Assembly (NCBI RefSeq): GCF_022557175.1
Contig: NZ_CP092915.1
Location: 4,278,001 to 4,342,000 of the forward strand
Direction of reading: 5' to 3'
DNA: 64,000 nt
Source of the DNA: Mycolicibacterium sp. YH-1
GTDB taxonomy: Bacteria > Actinomycetota > Actinomycetes > Mycobacteriales > Mycobacteriaceae
How positions within the stretch are numbered: position 1 is the stretch's first letter; each line of letters begins with the position of its first letter. Positions 11,259-19,949 of the stretch are shown piece by piece. The position numbers were made by a program, and so were the translations under genes. The notes beneath the pieces are model-generated. The model was not told the origin of the DNA, searched no databases, and saw nothing but the letters and a program-made list of their open reading frames with translations.

Positions 11259-11275
11259 GTCGGTCGAAGACCGAC
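11259..11275 (-). terminator. Hairpin just downstream of lppU
   Basis: A perfect 7-bp stem GTCGGTC/GACCGAC with a GAA loop lies immediately after the lppU stop. There is no T tract, so it would be a weak or partial terminator or a processing hairpin between lppU and pnp. Confidence 0.4.
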
Positions 11276-11279
11276 CGCC

Positions 11280-11783
11280 TCAGGCCACATCCTCGACACA
11301 CACCGTGAACTGGCGTTCGTCGTACGGATAGCCCAGGCCGCTGGTGCACTGGTCGGCGCTGGCCACGTCGTGCAGGATCTGTGTGGCGCGCTGGCGATTC
11401 GAAGCCGACGCGTCATCGCAGTCGACGCGCACCGGGTCGGTGGCGTTCTCCGGGTCGATGCTCATGCAGCCACCGACCACCCAGTCGATGTCCATGCAGA
11501 TCGTGGGCCCGGAGCCGCTGAACGAACTGCGCGTCGAGTAGTAGGAGTCGACGTCGGCGGGACACCCGTCGGTGTTGTCGACGGTGGCCACCACCTTGAA
11601 GTTCGATGCCGGGCTGCCGCAGTCGACCTTGCTGGTCTCTGGCCGGTCAGGGGGTCCACCGACCTTGAGGCAATCACCCACAGCCATGTCCGCCGCCGCA
11701 GCCGATGAACAACCGGGCAGAACGGCGACGGCCACTGCGGCGGCGAGCGCCGCTGCGACTGTGCGCAGGTGTCGTGGAGCCAA
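11280..11783 (-). CDS. lppU: Lipoprotein LppU-like
   Basis: A 167-residue secreted lipoprotein. A basic N-terminus, an Ala/Val-rich signal helix and a lipobox-like LPGC with the acylated Cys near residue 25 are seen. The mature part has several conserved cysteines (in segments such as VGDCLKVGG, VDCGSPASNF, CPADVDSYYS and FTVCVEDVA), suggesting disulphides; this septum-associated, DUF-type fold is of unknown function. The start appears to be TTG 11783, only 5 bp after rpsO, so it is probably read through from rpsO. The order rpsO-lppU-pnp is the same as recalled for M. tuberculosis. Confidence 0.85.
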   Translation of the reverse strand: MAPRHLRTVAAALAAAVAVAVLPGCSSAAAADMAVGDCLKVGGPPDRPETSKVDCGSPASNFKVVATVDNTDGCPADVDSYYSTRSSFSGSGPTICMDIDWVVGGCMSIDPENATDPVRVDCDDASASNRQRATQILHDVASADQCTSGLGYPYDERQFTVCVEDVA

Positions 11784-11788
11784 CTGCG

Positions 11789-12058
11789 TCAGCGACGCAG
11801 GCCCAGGCGCTCGATCAGCGAGCGGTAGCGCGCGACGTCGACCTTTGCCACGTACTTGAGCAGGCGGCGACGGCGACCCACGAGGAGCAGCAGCCCACGA
11901 CGCGAGTGGTGGTCGTGCTTGTGCATCTTGAGGTGCTCGGTCAGGTCGGAGATCCGCTTGGTCAGCATCGCCACCTGCGCCTCAGGCGAACCGGTGTCGG
12001 TCTCATGCAGACCGTACGAGGCCAGGATTTCCTTCTTCTGCTCGGTTGTGAGCGCCAC
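11789..12058 (-). CDS. rpsO: 30S ribosomal protein S15
   Basis: An 89-residue protein with the standard S15 sequence, including [20 protein letters not shown] and the rRNA-contact block [21 protein letters not shown]15 binds the central domain of 16S rRNA early in 30S assembly. The start codon is GTG at 12058. It lies between ribF upstream and lppU and pnp downstream, the widely conserved rpsO-pnp arrangement. Confidence 0.98.
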   Translation of the reverse strand: MALTTEQKKEILASYGLHETDTGSPEAQVAMLTKRISDLTEHLKMHKHDHHSRRGLLLLVGRRRRLLKYVAKVDVARYRSLIERLGLRR

Positions 12059-12132
12059 GAAACTACTCCATCTATCGGTCCGCGAGGGGATGGTGAAAAG
12101 GGCACGGCCACCGCGAACTGCAGCACGTGCCG

Positions 12133-12158
12133 GGTCGCCGGAAAGTCTAACAGCGACC
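12133..12158 (-). promoter_or_regulatory. Hairpin and TAGACT element between ribF and rpsO
   Basis: GGTCGC/GCGACC arms (12133-12138 and 12153-12158) with a 14-nt loop follow the ribF stop. Inside the loop the minus strand reads TAGACT (12144-12149), a TANNNT-type mycobacterial -10 that could drive rpsO about 85 bp downstream. The two readings are alternatives. No strong -35 is visible. Confidence 0.35.
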
Positions 12159-12164
12159 TGGCGA

Positions 12165-13142
12165 TTAGAAGGAATCGCGCAGGATCGACCTGGCCCTGGC
12201 GGTATCGGCGTCCATCGCGGTGATCAGATCCTTGGCCGAATCGAACTTCTCCTGCCCGCGGATCCTGGCCACGAAGTCCACGGCGACGTGCTGGCCGTAC
12301 AGGTCGGCCTCGGCGTCCAGAACGAACGCCTCCACGGTGCGGGTGCGGCCGGAGAACGTCGGGTTGGTGCCGACCGACACCGCGGCCTGGTAGCGCTCAC
12401 CCGGCGTCACGGTGCCCATCACGGGACCGTGCCCCAGCACGGTGAACCAGGCGGCGTACACGCCGTCAGCGGGGATCGCCGAGTACATCGGCGGTGCGAC
12501 GTTGGCGGTGGGGAATCCGAGCACTCGGCCGCGACCGTCGCCGCGGACGACGACGCCCTCCACCCGGTGCGGGCGGCCCAGCGCCTCGGTGGCCGCCGCC
12601 ATGTCGCCTGCGTCCACGCACGAGCGGATGTAGGTCGACGAGAACGTCACCGTCTCGTCGCGGTGATGCTCGGACACCAGCGAGATGCCCTCGACGGCGA
12701 AGCCGAACCGCTCACCGGCCCTGCGAAGCATCGCAACGTCACCCGCCGCCTTCTTGCCGAAGGTGAAGTTCTCCCCCACCACGACCTCGACGACGTGCAG
12801 TCGCTCGACGAGCAGCTCGTGGATGTAGCGCTCCGGCGTCAACTTCATGAAGTCGGTGGTGAAGGGCATGACGAGGAAGACATCAACGCCCAGTTCCTCG
12901 ACCAGCTCCGCACGCCGGGTCAAAGTGGTGAGCTGGGCGGGATGGCTTCCGGGGAAGACCACTTCCATCGGATGCGGATCGAACGTCATCAACACGGCCG
13001 GGACACCCCGCGTTCGGCCTGCCTTCACGGCATGGTTGATGAGTTCTGCGTGTCCACGGTGAACTCCGTCGAACACACCGATGGTGACGACGCATCTGCC
13101 CCAGTCCGTGGGGATCTCGTCCTGCCCCCGCCAGCGCTGCAC
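12165..13142 (-). CDS. ribF: Bifunctional riboflavin kinase / FAD synthetase
   Basis: RibF phosphorylates riboflavin to FMN and adenylates FMN to FAD. The 325-residue protein has the N-terminal nucleotidyltransferase domain with [16 protein letters not shown] and the TFSSTYIR signature. The C-terminal flavokinase domain begins near RPHRVEGVV, with [12 protein letters not shown] and the PADGVYAAW strand. The start is set at GTG 13142 ([11 protein letters not shown]), matching the mycobacterial N-terminus I recall; an upstream TTG is possible. It is divergent from mntR. Confidence 0.95.
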   Translation of the reverse strand: MQRWRGQDEIPTDWGRCVVTIGVFDGVHRGHAELINHAVKAGRTRGVPAVLMTFDPHPMEVVFPGSHPAQLTTLTRRAELVEELGVDVFLVMPFTTDFMKLTPERYIHELLVERLHVVEVVVGENFTFGKKAAGDVAMLRRAGERFGFAVEGISLVSEHHRDETVTFSSTYIRSCVDAGDMAAATEALGRPHRVEGVVVRGDGRGRVLGFPTANVAPPMYSAIPADGVYAAWFTVLGHGPVMGTVTPGERYQAAVSVGTNPTFSGRTRTVEAFVLDAEADLYGQHVAVDFVARIRGQEKFDSAKDLITAMDADTARARSILRDSF

Positions 13143-13210
13143 ATCGACAAGGGTACGGCTCAATGGTGTCGGTGGGCGCGCTGGATCCCCCCGTTGAGGT
13201 GATGATTGCC

Positions 13211-13216
13211 TAAACT
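13211..13216 (+). promoter_or_regulatory. Putative -10 for a leaderless mntR transcript
   Basis: TAAACT ends 8 bp before the GTG start at 13225, the spacing expected when the transcript begins at the start codon itself; leaderless mRNAs are common in mycobacteria. It is part of GATTGCCTAAAC, whose TTGCCTAA resembles half of a DtxR-type site, which would allow autoregulation. Confidence 0.45.
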
Positions 13217-13224
13217 CAGTAATC

Positions 13225-13920
13225 GTGAGTCCTGAAAGCAACCCCCGCGATCTGTCGTCGGTCGCACAGGACTACCTGAAAGTCATCTGGACAGCCCAGG
13301 AGTGGTCCCGCGAGAAGGTCAGCACGAAGATGCTGGCCGAGCGTCTCGGGGTGTCGGCCAGCACGGCGTCCGAGTCCATCCGAAAGCTCGCCGATCAGGG
13401 CCTTGTCGATCACGAGAAGTACGGTGCCGTCACGCTCACCGATGCCGGCCGGCAGGCCGCGCTGGCGATGGTCCGCCGCCACCGTCTGATGGAGACCTTC
13501 CTGGTCAACGAACTCGGCTACAGCTGGGACGAGGTCCACGACGAGGCCGAGATCCTCGAGCACGCGGTGTCCGATCTGATGTTGACGCGCATCGACGCCA
13601 AGCTGGGTCACCCCACCCGCGACCCGCACGGCGACCCGATCCCCGCCGCGGACGGCCGCGTGCCCACCCCCGACGCCCGCCAGCTGTCGGTGTGCCGCGA
13701 CGGCGACGCGGGGACCGTCGCGCGGATATCCGACTCCGATCCGGAGATGCTGCGCTACTTCGACAGCGTCGGTATCAGCCTGGACTCCCGGCTGCGGGTG
13801 GTGGCCCGCCGCGACTTCGCCGGAATGATCTCGGTCGCCATCGAGCCCGCCGACGGGGCGGATGCCACCACAGTCGATCTGGGCAATCCCGCCGCCGAGG
13901 CCATCTGGGTGATTGCCTGA
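13225..13920 (+). CDS. mntR: DtxR-family metalloregulator (MntR/SirR type)
   Basis: A 231-residue metal-responsive repressor. The N-terminal winged helix (MLAERLGVSASTASESIRKL) is followed by the dimerisation and metal-binding domain with HRLMETFLVNELGYSWDEVH and a His/Glu-rich helix (DEAEILEHAVSD). A C-terminal SH3-like FeoA domain (residues about 150-231) completes the family layout. In mycobacteria this protein represses manganese importers such as MntH when Mn(II) is abundant. The GTG start at 13225 follows a close -10 element. No transporter gene is next to it, so it acts in trans. Confidence 0.9.
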   Translation: MSPESNPRDLSSVAQDYLKVIWTAQEWSREKVSTKMLAERLGVSASTASESIRKLADQGLVDHEKYGAVTLTDAGRQAALAMVRRHRLMETFLVNELGYSWDEVHDEAEILEHAVSDLMLTRIDAKLGHPTRDPHGDPIPAADGRVPTPDARQLSVCRDGDAGTVARISDSDPEMLRYFDSVGISLDSRLRVVARRDFAGMISVAIEPADGADATTVDLGNPAAEAIWVIA

Positions 13921-14067
13921 CCCCCTACGCTGACAGGTCAGCGGCGCGACGACCCTCATGCAGATTTCGACGACAGATCCGCGAGATCTGCATCAGCGTC
14001 GCGCTCACCGGCAGGACACGACACTGATGCAGAAGTCGGCGCCTGGGTGATCGCCTAACCCCCTACG
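13905..14067. repeat. 25-bp direct repeat flanking palindromic TGCAGAT elements
   Basis: CTGGGTGATTGCCTGACCCC (13905-13924, continuing to 13929) recurs at 14043-14067 with two mismatches over 25 bp. The first copy covers the last codons of mntR. Between the copies are inverted ATGCAGAT/ATCTGCAT arms (13958-13965 and 13986-13993) and a third related ATGCAGA element near 14027. No ORF lies in the 155-bp gap. This looks like a small intergenic repeat unit or a tail-end duplication of mntR, not a gene. Confidence 0.6.
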
Positions 14068-14075
14068 ATCCGTGG

Positions 14076-14507
14076 ATGGCGAAACTCGAGTTGTCCCGCA
14101 AGCTCGCACTCTCCCCCGAACAGGCGTGGGCCCACGCCTCGGATCTGGCCGAGTTGGGCGACTGGCTGTGCATGCACCAGGGGTGGCGCTCGGAGCTACC
14201 CACCGAGCTTGAGGTCGGCACGACGATCGTCGGGGTGGCGGGCGCCAAGGGGATGCGCAACCGCGTCACGTGGACCATCAAGAAATTCGATCCCCCTGCG
14301 CTGCTGGAGATCACGGGTGACGGCGTCGGCGGCACGAAGTACGCGTTGACGCTGAAGGTGACTCCCAGCAAGGAGGGTTCCACCTTCAGCGTGAAGATCG
14401 ACCTCGGCGGTGCACCGCTGTTCGGGCCCATCGGCATGGCCGCCGCCCGCGCGGTCAAGGGCGACATCGAGCGCTCGATCAAGAGGTTCGAGGAGCTGTA
14501 CGTCTAA
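14076..14507 (+). CDS. SRPBCC / polyketide-cyclase-like protein
   Basis: A 143-residue START-like (SRPBCC) fold protein: an N-terminal beta strand and helix (MAKLELSRKLALSPEQAWAH), a central beta sheet (RNRVTWTIKKFDPPALLEIT) and a long C-terminal helix (GDIERSIKRFEELYV). The family binds hydrophobic ligands; mycobacterial members resemble Rv0910-type proteins. No catalytic residues can be assigned. The start ATG 14076 is family-like. The gene stands alone between mntR and convergent truB. Confidence 0.8.
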   Translation: MAKLELSRKLALSPEQAWAHASDLAELGDWLCMHQGWRSELPTELEVGTTIVGVAGAKGMRNRVTWTIKKFDPPALLEITGDGVGGTKYALTLKVTPSKEGSTFSVKIDLGGAPLFGPIGMAAARAVKGDIERSIKRFEELYV

Positions 14508-14531
14508 CTCCCCGTGCGACTCCCCCGCGCG

Positions 14532-15419
14532 CTACAGCGTGGCGGGACGGATCACGACGACCGACTTGGTGCGCGCGCCGTCGTCGCGCAGCAGCGCGAT
14601 GACGTCACCGTCGGGTGCCGTCGCCGCGTAGATGCCGTCGATACCCGCCGGGGCCATGGCTCTGCCGTGTCGCGCCGACTCCGCCTCGTGCGCGGTGAGG
14701 TCGCGGCGTGGGAAGGCCAGCAGGCAGGCCGCGTCGAGCGGGTAGCTCAACCGCGGGCCGTCGGCGAGGTCATCGAGCGTGCGTGACTCCCCCAAGCCAA
14801 AACGGCCGACGCGGGTGCGCCGCAGCGCCGTCAGGTGGCCACCGACGCCCACCGCCGTGCCGACGTCACGCGCCAGCGCCCGAATGTAGGTGCCCGAGGA
14901 GCAGTCCACGTCCACGTCGACGTCGACGAAATCACCCGCGCGTCGAACGGCGGTCACATCGAACCGGTCAATGCGGACGGGGCGCGCCGCCAGCTCGACG
15001 CTCCTGCCCTCGCGTGCCAGCTTGTAGGCCCGCTCACCGTCGACCTTGATCGCGCTCACCGCCGAGGGGATCTGCGCGATGTCGCCACGCAGTGCGGCGA
15101 CCGCAGCACCGATCGCCGCATCAGTGACGTGACCCGCCGGAACCGTCTGCAGCACTTCGCCTTCGGCGTCCTCCGTCGAGGTCGTCTGACCGAGCCTGAT
15201 CGTTGCCGCATACGACTTGTCGGTCGCGGTGAGCAGGCCGAGGATCTTGGTGGCGCGCTCGATGCCCACGACGAGAACACCTGTCGCCATGGGATCCAGC
15301 GTGCCCGCGTGCCCGACCTTGCGGGTGCCGAAGATGCGCCTGCACCGCCCGACAACGTCGTGGCTGGTCATACCACCGGGCTTGTCGACGATCACCAGAC
15401 CGGGTTCGGGTGCGCTCAC
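14532..15419 (-). CDS. truB: tRNA pseudouridine-55 synthase
   Basis: TruB makes pseudouridine 55 in the T loop of tRNAs. The 295-residue protein has the catalytic motif [11 protein letters not shown] with nucleophile Asp42, the [10 protein letters not shown] segment and the [17 protein letters not shown] block. A mycobacterial C-terminal PUA-like extension is present. The start is GTG 15419, overlapping the pptT stop as GTGA, so truB is the distal gene of the pptH-pptT-truB operon. Confidence 0.97.
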   Translation of the reverse strand: MSAPEPGLVIVDKPGGMTSHDVVGRCRRIFGTRKVGHAGTLDPMATGVLVVGIERATKILGLLTATDKSYAATIRLGQTTSTEDAEGEVLQTVPAGHVTDAAIGAAVAALRGDIAQIPSAVSAIKVDGERAYKLAREGRSVELAARPVRIDRFDVTAVRRAGDFVDVDVDVDCSSGTYIRALARDVGTAVGVGGHLTALRRTRVGRFGLGESRTLDDLADGPRLSYPLDAACLLAFPRRDLTAHEAESARHGRAMAPAGIDGIYAATAPDGDVIALLRDDGARTKSVVVIRPATL

Positions 15420-16081
15420 AGCACTATCGCCGTCAGCACCAGACCGTCACGCACCGACCAGCGTCCACGCAGCGTGTTCAGCGGGGGTCCGGACTCCGCG
15501 GACGGATCGATGAGGACACGGGACTGAAACGTTCCCGCCGCACCCGAGCCGTCCACGTCGAAGCCGATGTGGGCGTCCTCGAAGCCAAGCCAGCGATGCG
15601 TCAGCGGGAACCAGGCTTTGTAGGTTGCCTCCTTGGCGCAGAACAGGATTCGATCCCAATGCAGATCGGTGGGCAGCGCGGCCAGCTCATGGCGTTCGAC
15701 TGGCAGGCTCACGGCGTCGAGGACCCCCTTGGGCAGCTCGCCATGCGGTTCGGCGTCGATGCCGACTGAACGGATGTCTCCCGCACGGCCGACCACCGCA
15801 CCCCGGAAGCCATCACAGTGTGTCAGGCTGCCGACGATGCCGTCGGGCCAGCACGGTTCGCCCTTGTCCCCCTTGAGGATCGGCACCGGCGGCACACCGA
15901 GTTCAGCGAGCGCCTGCCGCGCGCAGTGGCGCACGGTGACGAACTCGTTGCGCCGCTTGGCGACCGAGCGCGCGACGAGCGGCTCCTCCTCGGGCAGTGG
16001 CACCAGACCCTCAGGGTCGGAGTACAACTCGGCCGCAACGACCGCATCGGGTAGCACACTGGACAGCAGCCTGCTCGTCAC
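15416..16081 (-). CDS. pptT: 4'-phosphopantetheinyl transferase PptT
   Basis: PptT transfers phosphopantetheine from CoA to acyl- and peptidyl-carrier proteins that make mycolic acids, siderophores and virulence lipids, and is essential in mycobacteria. The 221 residues include the Mg-binding GIDAEP motif (Asp109, Glu111), the [10 protein letters not shown] motif (Glu151, Lys155), the [12 protein letters not shown] block and SLTHCDG. The start is GTG 16081 overlapping the pptH TGA. The gene partner upstream, pptH, performs the reverse reaction, and truB follows. Confidence 0.97.
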   Translation of the reverse strand: MTSRLLSSVLPDAVVAAELYSDPEGLVPLPEEEPLVARSVAKRRNEFVTVRHCARQALAELGVPPVPILKGDKGEPCWPDGIVGSLTHCDGFRGAVVGRAGDIRSVGIDAEPHGELPKGVLDAVSLPVERHELAALPTDLHWDRILFCAKEATYKAWFPLTHRWLGFEDAHIGFDVDGSGAAGTFQSRVLIDPSAESGPPLNTLRGRWSVRDGLVLTAIVL

Positions 16082-17043
16082 TGGCCGAACCTCCGGTTCG
16101 AGATGCGCTGCTGCATGCGCTGCGCGTTCTCGCGCATCTCCGGCGTGATCTCGAAGTGCCCGCCGAAGTCGTTGAGGTAGCCCGGCGGGTACTTCGGGTC
16201 GGGCAGGATCTGACGCATCCACCGATAGGGCTTGCGGCGCCGCCACTCTCGCGGGTAACCCACCGAGACCTCTTCGAACCGCACACCGTCGTAAAAGGTG
16301 GTGCGCGGGATATGCAGATGGCCGTAGACCGAGCAGATCGCGTTGTATCGGGTGTGCCAGTCGGCGGTGGCGGTGGTGCCGCACCACAGCGCGAACTCCG
16401 GGTAGAACATCGCGTCACACGGTTCGCGGACCATCGGGAAGTGGTTCACCAGGACCGTCGGGGTCAACCAGTCCAGCTCTTCGAGCTTCTTGCGGGTGGT
16501 CGCGACCCTGTCGCGGCACCAGGCGTCGCGCGTGGCATAGGGCTCGGATGACAGCAGGAACTCGTCGGTGCCGACGATGTTGCGCTCACGGGCCACGGCC
16601 AGCCCCTCGGCCTTCGTCGCCGTGCCCTCGGGCAGGAACGTGTAGTCGTAGAGCAGGAACATCGGCACGATGGTGGCCGGTCCACCCTCCTCGTTCCACA
16701 CCGGGAACGGGTGCTCGGGAGTGACGATGCCCATCTCGTCGCACATATTGACCAGGTAGTCGTAGCGGGACCGGCCGAATATCTGCATCGGATCCTTGTT
16801 GGTGGTCCACAGCTCGTGGTTGCCCGGCACCCAGATCACCTTCGCGAACCGCTTGCGCAGCAGGTCCAGCGACCACCTGATGTCATCGGTGCGTTCGGCG
16901 ACGTCACCGGCAACAATCAGCCAGTCGTCGGGGGTGGCCGGAAACAGCGACTCGGTGACGGGTTTGTTGCCCGTGTGCCCGATGTGAAGGTCGCTGATCG
17001 CCCATAGAGTCGGGTGACGGTGTTCCCGTGACGTCGCAGACAC
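16078..17043 (-). CDS. pptH: Phosphopantetheinyl hydrolase PptH (metallophosphoesterase)
   Basis: A calcineurin-like metallophosphoesterase of 321 residues. The ligand motifs are DLH (Asp18, His20), GDV (Asp47), GNHE (Asn75-His76), NHFP and GHLH. The M. tuberculosis orthologue Rv2795c removes phosphopantetheine from carrier proteins and opposes PptT, as established in that species. The start is GTG 17043. The same operon order pptH-pptT with GTGA overlap is seen here, so the add-and-remove enzymes are made from one transcript. The divergent promoter region holds a KstR-like palindrome. Confidence 0.93.
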   Translation of the reverse strand: MSATSREHRHPTLWAISDLHIGHTGNKPVTESLFPATPDDWLIVAGDVAERTDDIRWSLDLLRKRFAKVIWVPGNHELWTTNKDPMQIFGRSRYDYLVNMCDEMGIVTPEHPFPVWNEEGGPATIVPMFLLYDYTFLPEGTATKAEGLAVARERNIVGTDEFLLSSEPYATRDAWCRDRVATTRKKLEELDWLTPTVLVNHFPMVREPCDAMFYPEFALWCGTTATADWHTRYNAICSVYGHLHIPRTTFYDGVRFEEVSVGYPREWRRRKPYRWMRQILPDPKYPPGYLNDFGGHFEITPEMRENAQRMQQRISNRRFGQ

Positions 17044-17089
17044 AACTGCCCAGCCTACTTGCGCTCGCCGGCCGTGTTCACCGGGCAAC

Positions 17090-17103
17090 TAGAACATGTT
17101 CTG
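17090..17103. promoter_or_regulatory. KstR-like TetR operator candidate between pptH and the DUF3558-like gene
   Basis: TAGAACATGTTCTG contains the perfect 12-bp palindrome AGAACATGTTCT (17091-17102) and matches 13 of 14 positions of the KstR consensus TnnAACnnGTTnnA. It lies 47 bp upstream of the pptH GTG and 71 bp upstream of ATG 17174, so it could act on either. A second short inverted repeat CTACA-GACT-TGTAG (17124-17137) lies nearer to the plus-strand gene. Confidence 0.5.
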
Positions 17104-17173
17104 ATTTACTCACCTTGCGGCGCCTACAGACTTGTAGACTCCCCGCAGTGACCGACCAGCGCGAGGGAGTCCA

Positions 17174-17758
17174 ATGACCACCAAACTGCGTCTGCTGTCA
17201 GCGATGTGTGCGCTGATCGCGGCGGTGGCCGTGGTCTGGCAGACCGAGCCGACCGCCGCGAACAGCGCCGACGGGGTCGATCTGCGTTCCACGTCCATAC
17301 CCCTGACCGGCGCTTCTGCGACCATCAAGTGGCCGGTCATCGAGACGGTGGACCCCAAACCGTTCGATCCCTGCAAGGAGATCCCGCTCGACGTGATCGG
17401 GCGCATCGGCCTGGGCTTCACACCGCCGATCCCCGAGGACGGGCTGCGGTGCCACTACGACGCGGGTAACTACCAGATGGCGGTCGAGGCGTTCGTCTGG
17501 CGAACCTTCGAGCAGACACTGCCCCCTGACGCGGTTCAGCTCGACATCCAGGGCCACCGCGCCGCCCAGTTCTGGATCATGAAGCCGACTGACTGGAATG
17601 ACCGCTTCTGGGTGACCTGCATGATCGCCTTCAAGACCAGCTACGGCGTTCTCCAGCAGTCGCTGTTCTACGCGCCGGACTACTCGGCCACTGACGTGGA
17701 CTGCCTCCAGACCAACTTGCAGCGCGCCAACGAACTGGTGCCGTATTACAAATTCTGA
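17174..17758 (+). CDS. Secreted/anchored mycobacterial protein, DUF3558-like (Rv2799-like)
   Basis: A 194-residue exported protein with an N-terminal signal or anchor helix (LRLLSAMCALIAAVAVVW, no lipobox). The mature domain carries the FDPCKEIPLDVIGRIGL pattern seen in DUF3558-type cell-wall proteins, two further cysteines in a CHYD and a VDCLQTNLQRANELV segment, and a GRIGLGFTPP turn. The function is unknown. A good purine-rich RBS (GAGGGAG) precedes ATG 17174. It is followed 9 bp later by a CocE-type hydrolase, a pairing I recall from M. tuberculosis. Confidence 0.75.
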   Translation: MTTKLRLLSAMCALIAAVAVVWQTEPTAANSADGVDLRSTSIPLTGASATIKWPVIETVDPKPFDPCKEIPLDVIGRIGLGFTPPIPEDGLRCHYDAGNYQMAVEAFVWRTFEQTLPPDAVQLDIQGHRAAQFWIMKPTDWNDRFWVTCMIAFKTSYGVLQQSLFYAPDYSATDVDCLQTNLQRANELVPYYKF

Positions 17759-17767
17759 TCGTCTCGA

Positions 17768-19405
17768 ATGAGCCCCAAGAGCGTCGCCCTTAACGCACTG
17801 GGCCGGGCTCTTCGCCTCCCGCCGCAGACGACGGGGTTCACCGTGCGCCGCGGTGTGAGCGTGCCGATGCGCGACGGGGTGGCGCTGCTCGCCGATCACT
17901 ACGTACCCGACACCGCCACCCCGGCCGGGACCCTGTTGGCGCGCTGTCCTTACGGTCGCGGGTTCCCGTTCTCCGCGCTGTTCGGCAGCGTCTACGCCGC
18001 GCGCGGGTATCACGTGGTGTTCCAGAGTGTGCGCGGCACGTTCGGCTCCGGCGGTGAGTTCACCCCGATGGTCAACGAGGTGGCCGACGGCGCCGACACC
18101 GTCGCATGGCTGCGCGAACAGCCGTGGTTCACCGGATCGTTTGCGACCATCGGGCTGTCCTACCTGGGCTTCACCCAGTGGGCGCTGCTGGTCGACCCAC
18201 CACCGGAGCTGACGACCGCCGTGATCTGCGTTGGTCCCCACGACTTCAACGCCGCGACGTGGGGCACCGGATCATTCGCCCTCAATGACTTCCTCGGCTG
18301 GAGTGACGCCGTCTCCCACCAGGAGGACCCCGGTTTCGGTGAGTTCGTGCGGCGGGTGAGGTCGCGTCGCGGCCTCGCCAGGACCGCGAGCCAGGTACCG
18401 ATGGGCGCATCGGGCCGCGGCCTGCTCGCCACGGGTGCACCCTGGTGGGAGTCGTGGGTGGAGCACTCCGACTCAGATGATGCGTTCTGGGAACCCATGC
18501 GGCTTGGCGCGGCCCTGGACCGTGTCGACGTCCCGGTCCTGCTGTTCAGCGGCTGGCAGGATCCGTTCCTCGAGCAGTCCCTCGCGCAGTACACGCGCCT
18601 CCGGGATCGCGGCGTACCCACCGCGTTGACGGTGGGCCCGTGGACACATGCCCACCTGACGACGAAGGGTGCCCCCACGGTGCTGCGCGAGTCGTTGGCG
18701 TGGCTGGACACCCACCTCGCCGGCGGGGCCGCGGTGCCACGCAGCCCGGTGCGCGCCTACGTCAACGCCACCGGCTGGACCGAGCTCCCCGCCTGGCCGC
18801 CTCCTATGGGCGAGTCGGTGCTGTACCTGCAACCCGCGCACCGGCTTTCGGAGGATCAGCCCGATGCCGGCACGCCGCCGTCGACATTCACCTTCGACCC
18901 CGCCGACCCGACACCGACCATCGGCGGCAGGTTGCTCTCCCCCGACGCCGGCTACCGCGACGACAGTGCGCTTGCCCGACGGGCCGACGTCGTGGATTTC
19001 ACCGGGGATCCGCTACCAGCCGACCTGTACGTGGCCGGCTCGCCGGTCGTGGAACTGGCGCACTCCTGTGACAATCGGTTCAACGATGTCTTCGTCCGGC
19101 TCAGCGAGGTCGACGGCAAGGGCCGATCCCGCAATGTCAGCGACGGATACGTCAGGCTCACAACCGATTCCGGCACAGTCCGACTCGAGCTCGACGCCGT
19201 GGCCCACCGCTTCTCGGCTGGTTCGCGGATCAGGATTCTGGTGGCGGGCGGCTCCCACCCGCGTTTCGCCCGCAACCTCGGCACCGACGAGCCGCCTTCC
19301 TCGGGCCGCACCATGAAGACCGCGACGCACAGGGTGCACCACGGCGAGGGCGGAATGTCACGCCTGGTCCTGCCGTCGGGTTCGATGCCCCCGTCAGGCG
19401 ACTGA
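17768..19405 (+). CDS. CocE/NonD-family serine hydrolase
   Basis: A 545-residue X-Pro-dipeptidyl-peptidase/cocaine-esterase-like hydrolase. The nucleophile elbow is GLSYLG (Ser131), preceded by the oxyanion-type RCPYGRG and an SVRGTFGSGGEF block. A helical cap and a C-terminal jelly-roll domain (from about residue 370, with LEVDAVAHRF-like strands) follow. A WQDPF segment and a GPWTHAH motif supply the likely acid and His of the triad. The substrate is unknown; members cleave esters, amides or beta-lactam side chains. Its stop overlaps the convergent DUF1802 gene by 12 bp. Confidence 0.9.
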   Translation: MSPKSVALNALGRALRLPPQTTGFTVRRGVSVPMRDGVALLADHYVPDTATPAGTLLARCPYGRGFPFSALFGSVYAARGYHVVFQSVRGTFGSGGEFTPMVNEVADGADTVAWLREQPWFTGSFATIGLSYLGFTQWALLVDPPPELTTAVICVGPHDFNAATWGTGSFALNDFLGWSDAVSHQEDPGFGEFVRRVRSRRGLARTASQVPMGASGRGLLATGAPWWESWVEHSDSDDAFWEPMRLGAALDRVDVPVLLFSGWQDPFLEQSLAQYTRLRDRGVPTALTVGPWTHAHLTTKGAPTVLRESLAWLDTHLAGGAAVPRSPVRAYVNATGWTELPAWPPPMGESVLYLQPAHRLSEDQPDAGTPPSTFTFDPADPTPTIGGRLLSPDAGYRDDSALARRADVVDFTGDPLPADLYVAGSPVVELAHSCDNRFNDVFVRLSEVDGKGRSRNVSDGYVRLTTDSGTVRLELDAVAHRFSAGSRIRILVAGGSHPRFARNLGTDEPPSSGRTMKTATHRVHHGEGGMSRLVLPSGSMPPSGD

Positions 19406-19942
19406 GTCACGCACCCGGTCGGCGACAGCCTGCAGCGCGTCATCGTCGTGGACTGGCTCGCCCCACTGCGGTTCGACAGGTAGGTCCACCCAGCTCGTGC
19501 ACCCGGCGAAGTCGGGGGTGCGCTCCAGGATGAGCGGCGCGTGTAGCGGTATCGCCGAGACGACCAGCACCGTCAACCGGTGTCGGGGCCGAAAGTCCAG
19601 CCGCTCGGCGCGTACCGACTCCGGTGTCCAGATGTGCAGGTCGGCGATCTCGGCGATCCGCTCGGGCTGGTTGACGCTGATGGCGGCAACGACCTTTGCA
19701 CCGGCCCGAACCGTCACTGCGCTCTCGGTGCTGTCCGGTGCGGCCACCTCGAGCAGATCGCGGTGCTCGGGACGCACCCGATCGGCGTGGCCGTGGGCGA
19801 TCGTCGGGAAGAACAGGAACTCCGACGCGTCGAGGGCGAAGCGCTTCTCCCCGATACCGCCCTTTCGGAGCAGCACCGTCTGGCGGCCGTCGAGCATCGC
19901 GTGTACGGCCGCGCTCCACTCCTTGAGCGCAGGCGTGCTCAC
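19394..19942 (-). CDS. DUF1802 family protein
   Basis: A 182-residue protein beginning VSTPALKEWSAAVHAMLDGR, then RKGGIGEKRFALDASEFLFFPTI-like strands, characteristic of DUF1802. The family has no known function. Conserved features are the EW near the N-terminus, the FPT-x-x-H segment and a C-terminal RHRLTVLVVSAIPL strand. GTG 19942 gives the family start. The gene converges with and overlaps the CocE gene by 12 bp and is 7 bp downstream of a small DUF2277 gene, probably one transcript. Confidence 0.8.
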   Translation of the reverse strand: MSTPALKEWSAAVHAMLDGRQTVLLRKGGIGEKRFALDASEFLFFPTIAHGHADRVRPEHRDLLEVAAPDSTESAVTVRAGAKVVAAISVNQPERIAEIADLHIWTPESVRAERLDFRPRHRLTVLVVSAIPLHAPLILERTPDFAGCTSWVDLPVEPQWGEPVHDDDALQAVADRVRDSVA

Positions 19943-19949
19943 CTGGGTG

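Noticed and set aside
10995..11279. A tRNA or other stable RNA gene in the lppU-pnp gap
   Set aside because: No cloverleaf, no CCA end and no anticodon arm could be drawn.
13905..14067. 25-bp direct repeat as an integrase attachment site
   Set aside because: No integrase or phage gene is near, and the copies enclose only 113 bp.
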